Positions 16,015 to 23,753 of a stretch of 32,325 nt of DNA are shown piece by piece. A model generated the notes under the pieces. The model made no database searches. It was not told the origin of the DNA and saw only the letters and a program-made list of their open reading frames with translations. Source of the stretch: Nostoc sp. FACHB-892 (lineage in GTDB: Bacteria > Cyanobacteriota > Cyanobacteriia > Cyanobacteriales > Nostocaceae); NCBI RefSeq assembly GCF_014698795.1, contig NZ_JACJTR010000055.1, forward strand, positions 1 through 32,325. Reading direction: 5' to 3'. Position 1 is the first letter of the stretch, and each line of letters begins with the position of its first letter. A program made the position numbers and the translations under genes.

Positions 16015-16419
16015 TTAATTTGGTGTGCTACTGCCACCATTTCGGTCACGTAAATACTCCCAAATTCTGCGGATTTCTTCTTGAAAAGCAAGGCGATCAC
16101 GCTCTGCTTGAAGCAAGGAAGCAAGCAAAACTTCTCGATCGCGGTCAGCTTGAAGTTCAACTTCTCTTATGGTTTGACGGTCGCGTTCAGCATCTCTTTG
16201 AGCAGCGCGTAATCCTTCCTGATGGAGGCGCGCAATGTCAGCCAGTTCCCTAATGGTACGCTCTAACCTTGCAATCGTTTGGGAATTTCCCCGTGTTTCC
16301 CGCCTGTTAGCATTTTGTACTGTCCTCAACAAATCCAGTTCGTCACCTATCTCTTCTAAACGAGTATCAATATTATCAAACCTTGCACTGATATCTTCCG
16401 GTGGAAAAGCGTTTGTCAT
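16015..16419 (-). CDS. Small coiled-coil protein
   Basis: 134 residues, almost entirely heptad-patterned helix from about residue 10 to 125 (FDNIDTRLEEIGDELDLLRTV, RLERTIRELADIARLHQEGL, DRDREVLLASLLQAERDRLAF), rich in R, E and D. It has no signal peptide or membrane segment. The start is firm: AAGGAGG lies five bases before the ATG. It is the only minus-strand gene inside the plus-strand series, converges on dnaB with a 15-base gap and diverges from the 16471 gene. Similar small coiled-coil proteins are common in Nostoc genomes, often beside toxin-antitoxin or mobile genes; their function is unknown. Confidence 0.8.
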   Translation of the reverse strand: MTNAFPPEDISARFDNIDTRLEEIGDELDLLRTVQNANRRETRGNSQTIARLERTIRELADIARLHQEGLRAAQRDAERDRQTIREVELQADRDREVLLASLLQAERDRLAFQEEIRRIWEYLRDRNGGSSTPN

Positions 16420-16470
16420 AATCCCTCCTTTCTCTTTCTATTCTCGCAGAAACTCACAATTACAGTCTTT

Positions 16471-16851
16471 ATGAGTACAACTATCCAACAACTCTTCCAT
16501 AAATGGGCAACTCTTGCTCCTAATGAATGTTTATCTACTGAGCGCGATTACAAGTTCAAGCTCCGAATTTTACCAGATGTTGAAAGGTGCAATTCTCTTA
16601 CTGCTAGTCGTCAAATTATTACTGAGAACTTAGAAACACATTTAGCCAATCGACGTGATCTTACAATTCAATTGTTGAATTTTGTGTTACTGACGATTAT
16701 TCAGCACTGCGCGGCTCGACAGTCCAGTATCAGCTTCAGCTTTACAGAACTTGGAACTATTGCCACAATCTGCAATGGGCTGAAGTCGCAAATACATCCA
16801 CATCCGGCACTTGCAGCTTTAGACGCATACATTCAATTACTGGAGTTTTAA
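16471..16851 (+). CDS. Hypothetical protein of the plasmid module
   Basis: 126 residues, no family recognised. It is predicted mostly helical and cytoplasmic, with a central hydrophobic helix (IQLLNFVLLTIIQHC) that is too polar at its ends for a clear membrane span. Composition and codon use match the neighbours. It ends 6 bases before the ASCH gene, so the two are probably co-transcribed. The short gap to the divergent coiled-coil gene (16420-16470) must hold both promoters. Confidence 0.65.
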   Translation: MSTTIQQLFHKWATLAPNECLSTERDYKFKLRILPDVERCNSLTASRQIITENLETHLANRRDLTIQLLNFVLLTIIQHCAARQSSISFSFTELGTIATICNGLKSQIHPHPALAALDAYIQLLEF

Positions 16852-16857
16852 AACACC

Positions 16858-17250
16858 GTGAAAGCGATATCCGTTCGTCAGCCTTGGGCATGGGCAATAA
16901 TTTATGCCCTTAAAGACATAGAAAACCGAGGCTGGCCCATTCATTATCGCGGCGACATTCTGATTCACGCTGCAAAAACCTGTACCAAAAAAGAGTACCA
17001 GTTAGCGGAAGAATTTTGCCAAAGCATGGGGGTAGTAACCCCAGAATTAATCTCTTTACGTCGCGGTCAAGTTATTGGCATTGTCACAATAGTTGATTGC
17101 AAGTTTTCACAAGTTGCGTCTGGCTGGGGGATGCCTGAGCAGTACCACTGGCAGTTGGAGAATCCACGCGAGATTACACCAATTCCTTACATTGGGCGGT
17201 TGGGAATTTTTGAAGTACCGGATGATTTGGTCATGGAGGTGGCTGCATGA
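16858..17250 (+). CDS. ASCH-domain protein
   Basis: 130 residues covering a single ASCH (PUA-like) domain: the N-terminal AISVRQPWAWAIIYALKDIENRGW motif, then YRGDILIHAAKT, a central RRGQVIGIVTIVDC strand and a C-terminal IGRLGIFEVPDD. In the family this fold binds RNA or modified nucleotides, and some members act on modified cytidines; here the substrate is unknown. It starts with GTG, the only start that gives the canonical N-terminus, and overlaps the methyltransferase gene by four bases (ATGA). The coupling to a cytosine methyltransferase suggests recognition or processing of modified bases, which is inference. Confidence 0.88.
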   Translation: MKAISVRQPWAWAIIYALKDIENRGWPIHYRGDILIHAAKTCTKKEYQLAEEFCQSMGVVTPELISLRRGQVIGIVTIVDCKFSQVASGWGMPEQYHWQLENPREITPIPYIGRLGIFEVPDDLVMEVAA

Positions 17251-18562
17251 CTAAATCAGTAATAGCTGAGTTATCTGCAATACCCGAAAAATTCTTAGAG
17301 AAAGCGATCAAAGCCTCACAGGGGGAATCAGTCGGTTGTCTTTATCAGTACCTCGAAACTAAAAAGCTACTTGATGGGAAGACTGTTTCTTATCCCCGTG
17401 TGATTGGTGAACGTGACCCGAATAATCCCTTTCATTGGCGATGGGGATTTAATTGGAAAGAGAAAATAAACGGGGCATGGAAAGGCAAAAGTATCGGCTC
17501 AATTCCCCCTGGCGCTGTCCCAATGATTCGTCTAATGCAACAGCAGGGGGCAACTAGGGAAGATATTATCGCCTTTATCAAGAGAGCGAAAATTAAAAAG
17601 CCATCACCAAAACTAGATATCTGCAATAATTTTGATAACACAAAAATAAAACCCACACTACCAGATGATGCACCGATCGCTGTAGTACTTTTCGCGGGTG
17701 GCGGCGGGATAGAAGCGGGGATGGTTAAAGTGGGAATTCGTCCAGTTATCGCAGTAGAGTTCGACCCCACTAAACCAGACTTGAGCAGGGCGATCGCCAA
17801 AACCCATCACCACAACTTTAGCGAGTATGGCTGTAGAATAATCCAACTAACAGTTCAAGAAGTAGCACAGTCAGGATTTCTAGGTTTTCCGCGCCGCCCC
17901 GACTACCTCCACGCCTCCCCAGTATGCGCCAACTTCAGCCAAGCTCATACAGCTAAAGCGGGCAAGGGCATTGAAACAGTTGATGATCTGACGGCAGCAT
18001 TAGCTGTAGCAGAAGCTATCCGACAGTTGCAGCCACGGGTATTCACATTGGAGAATGTGCCACGCTATCAGAACAGTCAGAGTTTCAGTATCATCTTGTC
18101 AGCTTTGGAGCAAGAGGGATATCTGGTCGATTACAGCGTGGTGAATATGGCTGATTTTGGACTACCCCAGGCGCGGCGGCGGTTAGTCCTGATTGCCAGT
18201 AGGGGTTTGAGCGTTGCAATACCTTCGGAAGCTACACCTTGTGGTTGGTACGAGGCGTTCACGTTCGCGGAGCGTCTCTGAAAGAGAAGTGTGCCGAAGG
18301 AATCGCGCATCTCATCCCCACGATGCCCGATTCCCAACTACTCCCCAAACAAGGGCAAGCGGTAAAACAATTTCTGGCAACTAATGAACCAACGCCACTG
18401 CTAATACAGAGAGTTCGGGGGCGCAACGGAATGAAGTATAAACCTGGGGATCTACCCTGTAACACCATTCTGCGATGGCGCGAACGCCCGCTGGAGGCGA
18501 TCGCACTTCACCGATCACAAAGGCTGCAACCATTCACTCTAATTTTGAAGTTGGTCAAGTAG
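17247..18562 (+). pseudogene. Cytosine-C5 DNA methyltransferase, broken near its C-terminus
   Basis: Translation from ATG 17247 runs 344 residues and stops at 18279-18281. Residues 1-120 are an extra N-terminal domain (YPRVIGERDPNNPFHWRWGFNWKEK...). The C5-methyltransferase core follows: motif I FAGGGG (about 148-153), motif IV SPVCANFS with catalytic C227, motif VI ENVP, motif VIII QARRRLVLIA. After GWYEAF the frame is lost. The expected continuation (IAHLIPTMPDSQLLPKQGQ..., PTPLLIQRVRGRNGMKYKPG.LPCNTIL) is present in another frame at about 18300-18472. A third frame near 18508-18537 reads FTDHKGCNHS, again family-like. An inserted palindromic repeat explains the first break and a second repeat-like piece at about 18473-18500 the next. 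All catalytic motifs survive, but loss of the target-recognition and C-terminal parts makes activity doubtful. Confidence 0.8.
18255..18299. repeat. Palindromic repeat insertion that breaks the methyltransferase gene
   Basis: GCGTTCACGTTCGCGGAGC followed by GTCTCTGAAAGAGAAG is the Nostoc repeat type GCGTTCGCGGAGCGTCTC. It separates GGTTGGTACGAGGC from ATCGCGCATCTCATCCCC, which would join in frame if about 44 bases were removed. An insert of that length shifts the frame. Confidence 0.65.
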
Positions 18563-18645
18563 AAGAAATTCGCCGTTCCGAACCCACACCCTGAAGTTGC
18601 TAATGTAGCATTATTAAAGTCAAAATAACTTTTCATAACGTAATA

Positions 18646-20199
18646 GTGGATGTAACTCAATTAGTCAAAGTCTCAATTATTCTCTTGCTGCTTGCTACAG
18701 GTGTAGCTCTGCTGTCACGAAGATTGCGAATCCCTTATGTTACGGGTTTAGTATTAGCAGGTTTGCCCATCACTGAGCTATTGTCTCGTCCAATTGGTTT
18801 AAATCCAAGCCTTGTTTTGAATCTTTTTTTGCCAATTCTGATCTTTGAAGCTGGTATTAATACAGATGTCAGCCGCCTACGCAGCACCTTTAAACCAATT
18901 GCCCTATTAGCTGGGCCTGGAGCTGTGCTTTCTAGTGGTATTATTGCCGTTCTGTTGAAATTTGGGCTGGGACTAAGTTGGATACCTGCCTTATTTGTCG
19001 GGGTAATTCTGGCAAACACTGATACTGTTTCCATGATTGCTGTCTTTAAGGATATACCAGTACCATCGCGGCTTTCCACCATCGTTGAAGGAGAAACTTT
19101 ATTCAACGATGCAGCTGCCCTAGTTTCCTTCAACCTAATTTTGCAAGTATATTCAACAGGCTCAATCACATTTATAGAGGGAATCCAACAACTGCTATTT
19201 ATCTCTCTAGGAGGCTGCCTAGTGGGGTTAGTCTTGGGCTACTTGAGTATACCTGTATTCGCTCGTTTAGATGATGCTCTTAGCAGTCTTTTATTGACAG
19301 TCGCAGTTGCATTAGGAACTTTTCAGGTTGGACAACTTCTCGGTGTATCAGGTGCGGTGGCTGTAGTCGTCGCAGGATTAATTTTCGGGAATTTAGGGCT
19401 TTCTCGCAATACTTCTGCTTCTAATGGCATCACCTTATTGAGTTTTTGGGAATATGCCAGTTTTACCGTCAACACTTTTATTTTTCTGTTGATTGGTGTA
19501 CAAATAAACTTGGTAACGCTGTGGAAAACTTTACCTGCAATTCTACTTGCAGTTTTGGCTTATCAAGTCGGGCGAGTTCTTACAGTCTATCCTCTACTAG
19601 CAGGCCTTCGGTGGATTGACCGCTCAATTCCCCCACGCTGGCAACATTTACTGTTTTTAGGCAATATCAAAGGTTCACTCTCAATGGCTCTGGCGTTGAG
19701 CTTACCTACCACACTGCCAGGGCGAGAAGTTCTGATAGCTATAGTCTTCGGCTGTGTGCTGGTGTCGTTAGTGGGACAGGGTTTAAGTTTGCCTTGGGTG
19801 GTAAAACGCTTAAAATTATCTAAATTTTCAGAAGCTCAACAACAGGTTGAAGAATTGCAAGCCCAGTTGATGACGGGTAAAGCAGCACAAGATGAATTAG
19901 ATAGTCTGTTGAAATCAGGGGTGTTACCAAAAGCCGTTTATGAAGAGATGCGTTCAGCTTATCAGGTACGAATTGCTAGTGCAGAAAAGACACTGCGGGA
20001 ACTTTATAATCGTCGCCCTGGTGAGGTGGAAGGCAGAAGTGGCAACAGCAGTAAACTTGATGCCATTCGTCGGCGTTTACTCTTGGCAGAAAAAGGAGCG
20101 CTCAATGAGGCAATGCGGAAGCGAATTCTTTCGGAAGAAATTGTGCGCGGACGGATACAAAATCTTGATGAACAATTGTTGAAGCTTGAAGATGATTAG
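18646..20199 (+). CDS. CPA1-family Na+/H+ antiporter
   Basis: 517 residues. Residues 1-390 contain about 11-12 hydrophobic segments. The family's ion-binding region is clear: GVILANTDTVSMIAVFKD (about 125-142) and VEGETLFNDAAALV (about 147-160), whose N-D pair defines electroneutral CPA1/NhaP exchangers. GNIKGSLSMALAL is the later conserved arginine-less loop/helix. The C-terminal 130 residues are cytoplasmic and helical, with coiled-coil heptads (EAQQQVEELQAQLMTGKAAQDELDSLL). It sits in the plasma membrane and exchanges Na+ (or K+) for H+. It starts at GTG 18646, the best start before the first hydrophobic helix. It follows the decayed methyltransferase by about 80 bases and is not obviously part of that series. 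Its TAG stop is followed in the same frame by a 21-bp repeat array that stays open. Confidence 0.93.
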   Translation: MDVTQLVKVSIILLLLATGVALLSRRLRIPYVTGLVLAGLPITELLSRPIGLNPSLVLNLFLPILIFEAGINTDVSRLRSTFKPIALLAGPGAVLSSGIIAVLLKFGLGLSWIPALFVGVILANTDTVSMIAVFKDIPVPSRLSTIVEGETLFNDAAALVSFNLILQVYSTGSITFIEGIQQLLFISLGGCLVGLVLGYLSIPVFARLDDALSSLLLTVAVALGTFQVGQLLGVSGAVAVVVAGLIFGNLGLSRNTSASNGITLLSFWEYASFTVNTFIFLLIGVQINLVTLWKTLPAILLAVLAYQVGRVLTVYPLLAGLRWIDRSIPPRWQHLLFLGNIKGSLSMALALSLPTTLPGREVLIAIVFGCVLVSLVGQGLSLPWVVKRLKLSKFSEAQQQVEELQAQLMTGKAAQDELDSLLKSGVLPKAVYEEMRSAYQVRIASAEKTLRELYNRRPGEVEGRSGNSSKLDAIRRRLLLAEKGALNEAMRKRILSEEIVRGRIQNLDEQLLKLEDD

Positions 20200-20329
20200 G
20201 GATTGGGAACTGGGAATAGTCTGAGCTTCGTGAGTGAACCTTTGAGCTTTGTGAGTGAACCTCTGAGCTTCGTCGATGAACCTTTGAGCTTTGTCGATGA
20301 ACCTCTAAGCTTTGTCGATGAACCTCTAA

Positions 20330-20715
20330 GGAACGTGGATTTAATAAGATCCAGAAATTGAGGATGCAATGATAGGCTGAAGTTATCTATAGGTATCCTG
20401 TGTGTGATATGAATTCCTACTCATCCGAAGTCGAAGCAAAAATGCAACGTCTTTACCAGTCCTTGTCAGAGAAAGATCGTCGTCGTTATGCAGCAATTGA
20501 AGCTCTAAAACTGGGATGGGGGAGAATTAACTACATCAGTCAACTGTTTGGGTGTGATGACGACACCATTCGATTTGGGTTGAAGGAACTGGAAGAAAGT
20601 CACAGGGGATTTCAAGCAAACGATGAAAATTGTGTTTGATGATTATTTGCCCCAATGGAATTATACTGCCAAGCCACAGCTGTGATAATTCTGGATCTTA
20701 TTTAATCCATATTCC
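20330..20715 (+). mobile_element. Deleted ISAzo13-like insertion sequence (386 bp) with TIRs and TSD
   Basis: The left end (20330-20356, starting GGAACGTGGATTTAATAAG) and the reverse complement of the right end (20689-20715, GGAATATGGATTAAATAAG) match at 24 of 27 positions. Both sides carry TAA (20327-20329 and 20716-20718), and removing the element plus one TAA restores a continuous 21-bp repeat. Inside, the start of an ISAzo13-type transposase is followed closely by a short fragment that looks like its C-terminus, so the central part has been deleted. It is non-autonomous. Confidence 0.85.
20409..20639 (+). pseudogene. ISAzo13-family transposase, N-terminal remnant
   Basis: From ATG 20409, 76 residues read MNSYSSEVEAKMQRLYQSL...EKDRRRYAAIEALKLGWGRINYISQLFGCDDDTIRFGLKELEE. 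This is the characteristic helical N-terminal HTH of ISAzo13 transposases. The catalytic DDE domain is absent. A few bases on, in another frame, FDDYLPQWNYTAKPQL ends at 20683-20685 and looks like the enzyme's C-terminal end (PQWNYT), consistent with an internal deletion of roughly 1 kb. Not functional. Confidence 0.8.
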
Positions 20716-20814
20716 TAAGCTTTGTCGATGAACCTCTAAGCTTCGTGAGTGAACCTCTGAGTTTTGACTGATTAGAATTTGCTGCCTCTAGTTAGATATT
20801 AAATCTCTAACTCA

Positions 20815-20892
20815 ATGAATGCATTCCCATGCTTCGTATGGGAACAAGGAAATTTAATGATTGCATTCCTATGCAGAGCATGGGAACAAGAA
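20815..20892. repeat. Pair of GCATTCC...GGGAACAAG hairpin repeats
   Basis: GCATTCCCATGCTTCGTATG with GGAACAAGG (from 20821) and GCATTCCTATGCAGAGCATG with GGAACAAGA (from 20863) are two copies, 42 bases apart, each able to fold as TTCCCATGC/GCATGGGAA-type hairpins. A GCGTAGCGGGGCGTTCGC palindromic repeat follows at about 20925-20955. No gene is seen in this stretch. Confidence 0.65.
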
Positions 20893-20974
20893 AAGGAGGA
20901 AAAACTTAATTACAAATTACGTTAGCGTAGCGGGGCGTTCGCTTTTAGCGCCTCCAAGAGTTGCCCATTACGAA

Positions 20975-21538
20975 TTATTTTAAAGGCGATCGCTTATCAT
21001 TATTTTGATTTTTAATGACCCTACCAGGACTGATAAAAGAAATTCCTTGTTGAAAGTCAGTACCAATCATGACTGCCTCCACTATCGGTTCGGATATTTC
21101 TGTTTGGGCTACCCACTCGACAATAAAGTTTGCACCTAAACCTCCAGTGGTGTCATTTCTGTTTATAAAAAAATCTGTAGAAGCTAGGGCATCAAGTTGA
21201 ATAGGACGCTTTAAATATTCTTTAACTAGTTTCCCTTCTGAGTTATAGTAGCGCACAGAAGTAATAACGATCGGATTGGTCAAATCTGTATTCCGAATAC
21301 TTAGCGTAACTGCTAACTCGAAAATCTCCTGCCGATTGTGATGATAGATATGAGAGTAGACAGGAACATAAACAGTTTGACCGCTTGCTATCTTAAAATT
21401 CTTATCCAGCGTCACTATTTTTTGGGATGGGGTTGCTGGAATGGCATCGGGTTGTGACTTTGGTGGAATTTCGGGTGATTGACAAGATGCAAGAAAAATA
21501 ATAGCGATCGCTAAAATATATGGATACAGCTTCATCAA
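20975..21538 (-). CDS. DUF3124 lipoprotein
   Basis: 187 residues. The N-terminus is a lipoprotein signal: a basic start, the hydrophobic run LYPYILAIAIIF, and lipobox LASC with the lipidated cysteine at about residue 19. After a proline-rich linker, the domain beginning at TVYVPVYSHIYHHNRQEIFELAVTLSIRNTD is DUF3124, an Ig-like beta-sandwich found in cyanobacteria and proteobacteria with no known function. The protein is probably anchored to the outer face of the plasma membrane or in the periplasm. It is last in the minus-strand group rppA-rppB-trkA-like, but the 70-base gap leaves co-transcription uncertain. Confidence 0.85.
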   Translation of the reverse strand: MMKLYPYILAIAIIFLASCQSPEIPPKSQPDAIPATPSQKIVTLDKNFKIASGQTVYVPVYSHIYHHNRQEIFELAVTLSIRNTDLTNPIVITSVRYYNSEGKLVKEYLKRPIQLDALASTDFFINRNDTTGGLGANFIVEWVAQTEISEPIVEAVMIGTDFQQGISFISPGRVIKNQNNDKRSPLK

Positions 21539-21610
21539 AACTATTTACACCAATTTTTTATACCTGTGTAGCTAATCCCACCTAATAAAGAGTTTCGGTA
21601 AACATTGCGC

Positions 21611-22288
21611 TCAACATCTCTGTTCAATGAAATCAATGACTTGATGTAAAGATCCTGGTTTAGTCACAATCAATACTGTTGAATAAGGTTCCAGTATTGT
21701 ACTGCCGTTAGGAATCATCAAATCTTCATGGGGATGGGATTGATAGCCAATAATTAGCGAACCACTAGGAAATCGGGTATCCTGAGCGATTTCGGCAACG
21801 CTACGCCCAGCAACATAGCAATTGTTTGGGATGGCAAGTTTCAGAACCTCAATCTGTCCTTGCTCAAAATGCATCATTGATTCCACTTGCGGATACTCAA
21901 TGGCATTCACCATTGTTGAAACTGATAATTCAACAGTACTGATGATATGATTGGCTCCAGCTATCCGCAGTGGTTCAGCAAAATCGGGGTGGCGCATCCG
22001 ACTTAAAATATGGGTGACACCGTAGTGTTTTGCAAGAGTTACCATTGCCAAGTTTAAGGCATCACTTCTCAGAACAGCTGCCAAAGAATCGGCTTTGCGA
22101 ATCCCCGCTTCTAACAATACTTCTGTACTCACAGCACTGCCTTCAAAAGCCATTGCTCCTACTTGTTCACGGGCATAGCGGCAAGCGATAGGATCAATGT
22201 CAATTACGGCAACAGTATGTCCCAGTTCTACCAATTTTTGAGCTAAAGAAAGCCCTACTAAGCCTGCTCCACCAATCAGTACGTACAT
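21611..22288 (-). CDS. TrkA-like NAD-binding K+ transport regulator (RCK domains)
   Basis: 225 residues. The N-terminal Rossmann domain (1-125) opens with a GGAGLVG nucleotide-binding loop, and D30 of VIDIDP ends beta-2, as in NAD-binding RCK_N domains. The C-terminal half (about 140-225) is an RCK_C (TrkA_C) domain with ISTVELSVSTMV, VAGRSVAEIA and LEPYSTVLIV. No membrane segment is present, so it is a cytoplasmic gating subunit for a K+ channel or Trk/Ktr transporter encoded elsewhere. It lies about 90 bases downstream of rppB on the same strand and may be co-transcribed, linking K+ handling to that two-component system by context only. Confidence 0.9.
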   Translation of the reverse strand: MYVLIGGAGLVGLSLAQKLVELGHTVAVIDIDPIACRYAREQVGAMAFEGSAVSTEVLLEAGIRKADSLAAVLRSDALNLAMVTLAKHYGVTHILSRMRHPDFAEPLRIAGANHIISTVELSVSTMVNAIEYPQVESMMHFEQGQIEVLKLAIPNNCYVAGRSVAEIAQDTRFPSGSLIIGYQSHPHEDLMIPNGSTILEPYSTVLIVTKPGSLHQVIDFIEQRC

Positions 22289-22377
22289 AGTTGCTCCTGA
22301 TGCTTAAAGACTTCCTACTTCACTTTACAGGCTAACAAATGCAGTGAAGGTGTAGTTTGACAGGTGTTAAAGCTGAT

Positions 22378-23658
22378 TTAAGAATGGCTCAATAACGGTA
22401 ATTTTATCTGGAACGTCGAGCCTTTACCCTCATTGCTCATCACATAAATATGACCACCGTGAGCCTGGACAATTTGTTGAGTGATCGCTAATCCTAACCC
22501 AAACCCGCCGCTTTCTCTGGCACGTTCTGTACCAACTCGGTAAAAGCGATCAAAAATGTAAGGTAAATCTGCCTCTGGAATTCCAATTCCAGTATCGATG
22601 ACCTGAATTACTGCTCGATCTGGGTGAGGTTCTAAGCGTAACCAGACAGTTCCACCAGATGGAGTGTAATTACAGGCGTTATTGATCAAGTTTTCAACAG
22701 CTAACCGCAACAAATCGGGGTCAGCCCACAACTCAATGCGTTGTTCTGGTAAATGGCTGATCAACTTGATCGACGCTTTTGCAGCAACAGTATTGTAATA
22801 AATAGCTAAATTCTCTAGCAAGCTATTAAGACTAACCTTTTTGAGAGATTCGGGAGTTAATTTTCCTTGATGCCGAGCCAACAGCAGTAGGTTATTGACC
22901 AAGGTACTCATCAACTTGGCGCTATCGATGACGTTCTCCATTGAGGGATGGATTTGGGGATGGTCTGCTGCCATTAGTAACCCAACTTGAGCATTGGTCA
23001 AAATCGCAGAGAGGGGCGATCGCAACTCATGAGAAGCATCTGATGTGAAGCGTTGCAGTTGATTATAAGCTAGCTGAACAGGCTGCATAGCTATACCACT
23101 GAGTACCCAACCTGTAAGTCCAATTAACCCCAGTGCTACAGGTACAGCAAGGGTTAATATTAACTGAAATTCTCGAAGCTCGTTTTGAGTTTCCGTCAGT
23201 GGGATAGCAACTTGCAGATAACCGATAACCGAATTTCCTCCTTGAACAGGTAGTGTAACTTGACGTAGCCAAAGCGTCTCACCTGTAAACTGGTCAACGG
23301 ACTTAATCGTGAGAAACTCAGATGTTATTTCTAACTTTTGTGGAGGTGGAGTACCAAAAAAACGATTGATTTTGCCATTCGGTTCATACCAGCGAATATA
23401 AACTAGTTCAATATCAGCAGGGTGAGAACCACTACCTAATAGCGGTATATTGCTCAGATCGACTTTTTTTTGTCCCTGATCCAGCCGATACTGTGAACTG
23501 GCTGCCATTAGCTCTGCTCTTTTATAAAGCAGTTGATCTAATGCTTTGAGCTTGTCTTTTACCTCAAGATTGTAAATGACTCCAGCAAAGAGAATCAGAA
23601 TGCACCCCATTGAAAGGGTAAACCAACGAGCTAAATTACGACGACTGCGGTTAAACAC
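22378..23658 (-). CDS. rppB: Two-component sensor histidine kinase, RppB type
   Basis: 426 residues, GTG start. Topology: TM1 about 13-30, periplasmic sensor about 31-165, TM2 about 166-188, a short linker, HisKA with H210 in SDASHELRSPLSAI, then HATPase_c with the N-box (NLINNACNYTPSGG), DTGIGIP, FDRFYR and GFGLGLAI. It pairs with the OmpR-type regulator encoded 95 bases upstream. The layout and sequence match the cyanobacterial RppB/NrsS group; in Synechocystis this system (RppA-RppB, also NrsR-NrsS) responds to redox state or nickel. No metal-binding cysteine or histidine cluster stands out in the sensor domain here, so the signal is uncertain. No split or frameshift is seen. Confidence 0.85.
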   Translation of the reverse strand: MFNRSRRNLARWFTLSMGCILILFAGVIYNLEVKDKLKALDQLLYKRAELMAASSQYRLDQGQKKVDLSNIPLLGSGSHPADIELVYIRWYEPNGKINRFFGTPPPQKLEITSEFLTIKSVDQFTGETLWLRQVTLPVQGGNSVIGYLQVAIPLTETQNELREFQLILTLAVPVALGLIGLTGWVLSGIAMQPVQLAYNQLQRFTSDASHELRSPLSAILTNAQVGLLMAADHPQIHPSMENVIDSAKLMSTLVNNLLLLARHQGKLTPESLKKVSLNSLLENLAIYYNTVAAKASIKLISHLPEQRIELWADPDLLRLAVENLINNACNYTPSGGTVWLRLEPHPDRAVIQVIDTGIGIPEADLPYIFDRFYRVGTERARESGGFGLGLAITQQIVQAHGGHIYVMSNEGKGSTFQIKLPLLSHS

Positions 23659-23675
23659 AAATAGAAGAAGAATTC

Positions 23676-23700
23676 AAAAGTCAGAAGTCAGAAGTCAAAA
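23676..23700. repeat. STRR heptamer array AGTCAGA between rppA and rppB
   Basis: AGTCAGA is repeated twice, then AGTCAAA (23679-23699). This is a typical Nostocales heptamer repeat in the rppA-rppB spacer, just upstream of the rppB GTG start on the opposite strand sense. Confidence 0.75.
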
Positions 23701-23753
23701 TGTAATTAAATCGGATTAGCATTCTACTTGATTGTAGACTCTGAAATTAAATC

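Larger units (their letters stand above)
20222..20757. repeat. 21-bp tandem repeat array, split by an IS remnant
   Basis: Five units of the form TGAGCTT(C/T)GT.GATGAACCT(C/T) lie at 20222-20326 and two more at 20716-20757, with a degenerate start of another after that. Units alternate between GTGAGTGAACC and GTCGATGAACC. The 20330-20715 segment interrupts the array. Each unit encodes seven residues (LSFVxEP) in one plus-strand frame. Confidence 0.85.

Noticed and set aside
16235..16474. 79-codon plus-strand frame opposite the coiled-coil gene
   Set aside because: The minus strand has a strong AAGGAGG site and clear heptads; the plus-strand frame is Ser-rich shadow.
20818..20892. CRISPR-like pair of GCATTCC...GGGAACAAG repeats
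   Set aside because: Only two diverged copies with one short interval and no cas genes; it fits a dispersed hairpin repeat.
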